Program-made: the position numbers and the translations under genes
Assembly (NCBI RefSeq): GCF_000482865.1
Contig: NZ_AXWW01000025.1
Span: forward strand, 52,642-116,641
From: Actinokineospora inagensis DSM 44258
GTDB taxonomy: Bacteria; Actinomycetota; Actinomycetes; Mycobacteriales; Pseudonocardiaceae
Direction: 5' to 3'
DNA length: 64,000 nt
Notes under the pieces: generated by a model
Told to the model about the DNA's origin: nothing
Database searches by the model: none
What the model saw: the letters and a program-made list of their open reading frames with translations, nothing else
Shown: positions 61,787 through 64,000 of the stretch, in pieces
Layout: each line of letters begins with the position of its first letter
Position numbering within the stretch: position 1 is the first letter of the stretch

Positions 61787-62632
61787 TCAGTCGTTGACCA
61801 AGTGGCGCAGCAGGGACGCGGTGTCGGACTCGGACAGCGCGGCCTGCTCGATCGCCAGGTACCGCTCCCAGGCGGCGGTGACCACGTCGTTGTCGCCGGT
61901 CGCCAGGTAGTCCTTGCCCGCGGTCTCCTCGAACAGCACCGTGTCGCCGATCTCGTCGTCGAGTTCGAGCAGCATGAACGCGCCCGCCAGGCCGGGGTGC
62001 TCGCCCGCGCTGAACGGCACCACCCGGATCGACGTGTCGTCCTGCGCGCCGCGGTCGAGCAGCGCGCGCAGTTGGGCGCGCAGCACCTCCGGGCCGCCGA
62101 TGGTGCGCCGCACAGCGGATTCGTCGACCAGCACGGACAGTTTGGGACGGTCGGTGTCGAACCGCTGCTGCCGCCGCATCCGGCACTCCAGCGCCAGGTC
62201 CAGTTCCACGCCGGTGTAGACGGTGCTGAGCACGGCGCGCGCGTAGTCGGCGGTCTGCAGGTGCCCGGGGACCAGCACCGGGTGGAACTGGTGGATGGCG
62301 GCGGCGGAGCCCTCGTAGGCCAGCAGCCTGCGGAACGGCTCGCTGGTGATCGCGTCGTAGCGGGCGTACCAGGGCTGCTCGCGGCTCTCCTTGGCGATCT
62401 CGACCAGGTCGTTGACCACTTCGGCGTCGGTGGTGCCGTACTCGGCCAGCAGCGCGCGCAGGTCGGTGGTGGACACCCCGACGGCGGCCTTCTCGATGCG
62501 AATCAGCTTCGACACCGACCAGTCCATGGTGGCGGCGACCTCGGGCTGGGTCTTGCCCGCCTGCTCGCGGAAAGTGCGCAGCAGTCTGCCGAGCTGGCGC
62601 TTGGAGAAGCGGGGGTCCCGTTGTCTTGGCAT
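61787..62632 (-). CDS. XRE-family regulator with DUF5753 domain
   Basis: 281-residue regulator of a type very abundant in Pseudonocardiaceae and Streptomyces. HTH_XRE at 15-60: LGRLLRTFREQAGKTQPEVA, ATMDWSVSKLIRIEKAAVG. DUF5753 from about 85: YARYDAITSEPFRRLLAYEG, HQFHPVLVPGHLQTADYARA and ALECRMRRQQRFD. It is typically paired with a DUF397 protein, and one lies divergently at 63066. Two palindromes lie in the intergenic space. Start ATG at 62632. Confidence 0.92.
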   Translation of the reverse strand: MPRQRDPRFSKRQLGRLLRTFREQAGKTQPEVAATMDWSVSKLIRIEKAAVGVSTTDLRALLAEYGTTDAEVVNDLVEIAKESREQPWYARYDAITSEPFRRLLAYEGSAAAIHQFHPVLVPGHLQTADYARAVLSTVYTGVELDLALECRMRRQQRFDTDRPKLSVLVDESAVRRTIGGPEVLRAQLRALLDRGAQDDTSIRVVPFSAGEHPGLAGAFMLLELDDEIGDTVLFEETAGKDYLATGDNDVVTAAWERYLAIEQAALSESDTASLLRHLVND

Positions 62633-62791
62633 CGTGCGACTCCGGTCGGAAGTGTGGGGTGGGTCCGGGAGCGTCTGGTGGGGTCGGCGGACGGCGGTGG
62701 CGAGTGGTCGTATCGGCTACGGGGTGTCATACCATAGGGCGAGAGCCACTCGGCGGAGTGCCACTTGGCTGTCGGCCACCTCACCGCTGGT

Positions 62792-62808
62792 TTGCCAGCG
62801 TTTGGCAA
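62792..62808. promoter_or_regulatory. Palindrome TTGCCAgcgttTGGCAA, candidate operator
   Basis: Six-base arms around a 5-base centre, in the divergent space between the DUF5753 regulator and the DUF397 gene. Confidence 0.4.
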
Positions 62809-62893
62809 GGTAGCACGGCTGGACCCGTTTGCGCTGCCCCGGAATGTTCCCCGCAACGCGGAGATCGGCCACCACGATGAGGTACCTCGACCG

Positions 62894-62910
62894 AGAGTGA
62901 TAATTACTCT
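62894..62910. promoter_or_regulatory. Palindrome AGAGTgataattACTCT, candidate operator
   Basis: Five to eight-base arms around an AT-rich centre lie in the same divergent space, 155 bases before the DUF397 start. The AT-rich centre could also hold a -10 region. Confidence 0.4.
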
Positions 62911-63065
62911 GGGTAGAACTTTGGGTCAGTGGTGTTCCGATGGGCGTGCCCTGCGTTCGGGGCATCGGTGCTACCCGGGCAGGGGATTCACTGGTCACCG
63001 ACCACCACGAAATAATGCCCCGGTATTGCGCTCCCGCGTGGGGGTGCCGAACGCGGAGGGCATTG

Positions 63066-63239
63066 ATGACTGTGGTGTTGGCGCGGTGGCGAAAAAGCTC
63101 CTACAGCGAGAGCACCAATTGTGTCGAACTCGCCAGGTGGCCGGGCGGCAATTCGGTCCGGGATTCCAAGAATCCGGACCGAAAATTGGACATCTCGCGC
63201 CGGGGCGTCAACCGGCTGCTGGCCTTCGTGCGCGCGTAG
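63066..63239 (+). CDS. DUF397 small protein
   Basis: 57-residue protein with the DUF397 core: ARWRKSSYSESTNCVELARW followed by RDSKNP. It probably works with a DUF5753 regulator; pairs of this kind control development or secondary metabolism in Streptomyces (Scr1/Scr2-like). The ATG at 63066 is chosen because the family starts with the W/S-rich segment; the longer frame has no homology. Confidence 0.88.
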   Translation: MTVVLARWRKSSYSESTNCVELARWPGGNSVRDSKNPDRKLDISRRGVNRLLAFVRA

Positions 63240-63278
63240 TCCTCGATTCGCGGGCGCCGGTGCGGCAAGCTGTGCGCC

Positions 63279-63956
63279 ATGTCCCCGCGCCTGTCGACGT
63301 TGCCGGTCGCGGCGGCGCTGCTGCTGCTCGCGGCCGCCGCCGCCCGCGGCACGTCGGCGATCCCGGCGGGACCGGCCACCGCCGCCCCGTCCACCGCCCG
63401 GGACGAGGTGGTCTCCTCGGCGACCCCGGCCCCCACCGCCAACCCCTTCCTCGACTTCGTCGGCGGCATCGGCACCGGCCTGCTCCTCCTGGCCGTCGCC
63501 ACCATGCTGCTCATCGGCCTAACCGGCTTCCTCATGGGCTTCACCCGCCGCCGTCGCGTCCGCCCCGTCCTCCCGGACCTCCAGTTGCCACCCCACTCGG
63601 CCCCACCCGACGGCACCGCCACCGCCACGGCCCTCGCCACCGCGGCCCACAACGCCCGCCTCCGCCTCACCGCGGCTCCCGCCGTACCCACGGCCGACGC
63701 CATCATCGCCGCGTGGCTGGAACTCGAGCAGACCGCCGCCACCCTGGGCACCCCCCGCGCGCCCCACCAAACCCCCACCGAGTTCGCCACCGCCCTGCTC
63801 ACCGCCCACCAGGCCGACGAACCCGCCCTCACCACCCTCCGCCACGCCTACCACCGCGCCCGCTTCGCCCACACCCCCACCTTCACCCCCGCCGACCTCA
63901 CCAAGGTCACCTCCGCCCTCACCACCCTCGAACACTCCCTGACGACGCCCCGATGA
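63279..63956 (+). CDS. DUF4129 membrane protein
   Basis: 225 residues: a signal/anchor segment (about 8-30), a second transmembrane segment (IGTGLLLLAVATMLLIGLTG, about 65-85), then a C-terminal helical domain. That domain has AIIAAWLELEQTAATLGTPR and TPTEFATALLTA, the DUF4129 pattern of transglutaminase-associated loci. It overlaps the next gene by ATGA. Confidence 0.75.
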   Translation: MSPRLSTLPVAAALLLLAAAAARGTSAIPAGPATAAPSTARDEVVSSATPAPTANPFLDFVGGIGTGLLLLAVATMLLIGLTGFLMGFTRRRRVRPVLPDLQLPPHSAPPDGTATATALATAAHNARLRLTAAPAVPTADAIIAAWLELEQTAATLGTPRAPHQTPTEFATALLTAHQADEPALTTLRHAYHRARFAHTPTFTPADLTKVTSALTTLEHSLTTPR

Positions 63957-64000
63957 CCCCGCCCCTCGCCGCCCCGCCCGCACCCGTCCTGCCGACTGCC
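63953..64000 (+). CDS. Downstream gene, cut by window end
   Basis: ATG at 63953 overlaps the DUF4129 stop (ATGA). Only about 16 residues (MTPPLAAPPAPVLPTA) are visible. In this type of locus the next gene often encodes a further membrane protein of the same cluster, but nothing here proves it. Confidence 0.4.
   Translation, partial: MTPPLAAPPAPVLPTA

Overview
The window is high-GC actinobacterial chromosome. The gene order rpfB, ksgA, ispE, a fatty acyl-AMP ligase, pth, rplY, prsA, glmU, a TetR regulator, mfd, mazG, an LpqU-like transglycosylase, eno, ftsB/divIC, DUF501 and ppx is the order I recall for Mycobacterium tuberculosis Rv1009-Rv1026. Here it is interrupted by extra genes. DUF5753/DUF397 regulator pairs, an EspG/type VII cassette, many leaderless starts (TANNNT about 6-8 bases before ATG/GTG) and the absence of mycolate genes suggest a Pseudonocardiaceae-type organism (Actinokineospora, Saccharothrix or a relative). 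That placement is inferred, not computed.

Layout. 1-4 kb: end of rpfB, a repeat-rich gap, ksgA, and a SAM-clan riboswitch ahead of an orphan MetN-like ATPase. 4-12.3 kb: ispE between inverted repeats, a lipoprotein, an ABC-F protein, the acyl-AMP ligase, a duplicated segment enclosing an IS30 remnant, an HD protein and a broken regulator. 12.3-19 kb, minus strand: a DivIVA-repeat protein, pth, rplY, prsA, glmU, a diguanylate cyclase and tRNA-Gln. 19-28 kb: desaturase, TetR regulator, a sugar dehydrogenase-like protein, enoyl-CoA hydratase, an HD hydrolase and mfd. 28-37 kb: a reduced type VII cassette (small substrate, PPE remnant, EspG), a SurA-like lipoprotein, mazG, a Tricorn-type protease and a methyltransferase. 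37-48 kb: two transglycosylases, eno, ftsB, DUF501, an AidB-type dehydrogenase, a lone DpgC-like dioxygenase and ppx. 48-56 kb: a complete dpp-type peptide transporter operon followed by a secreted subtilase. 56-64 kb: UDG, an S10 peptidase, HTH regulators, a frameshifted ligand-binding gene, a DUF5753/DUF397 pair and the start of a DUF4129 locus.

The most unusual feature is a dispersed intergenic element present nine times. Each copy has a perfect DnaA-box 9-mer (TTGTCCACA or TTATCCACA), then 56-58 bases, then a promoter -10 (TAGACT in seven copies; TACCGT or TATCGT in two, with TTGACA upstream). Thirteen to seventeen bases after the -10 comes a G/C core of the form CCCCCGGG(N)GGGTGGGG. Two copies flank ispE as inverted repeats, two lie in ~200-bp direct repeats around the IS30 remnant, two form a large inverted repeat ahead of mfd, one precedes the lpqU-like gene, and two are tandem after DUF501. 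All eleven perfect DnaA boxes I found in the window are in these elements. They look like small mobile or repeated transcription units or DnaA-responsive promoters. I know of no description of them.
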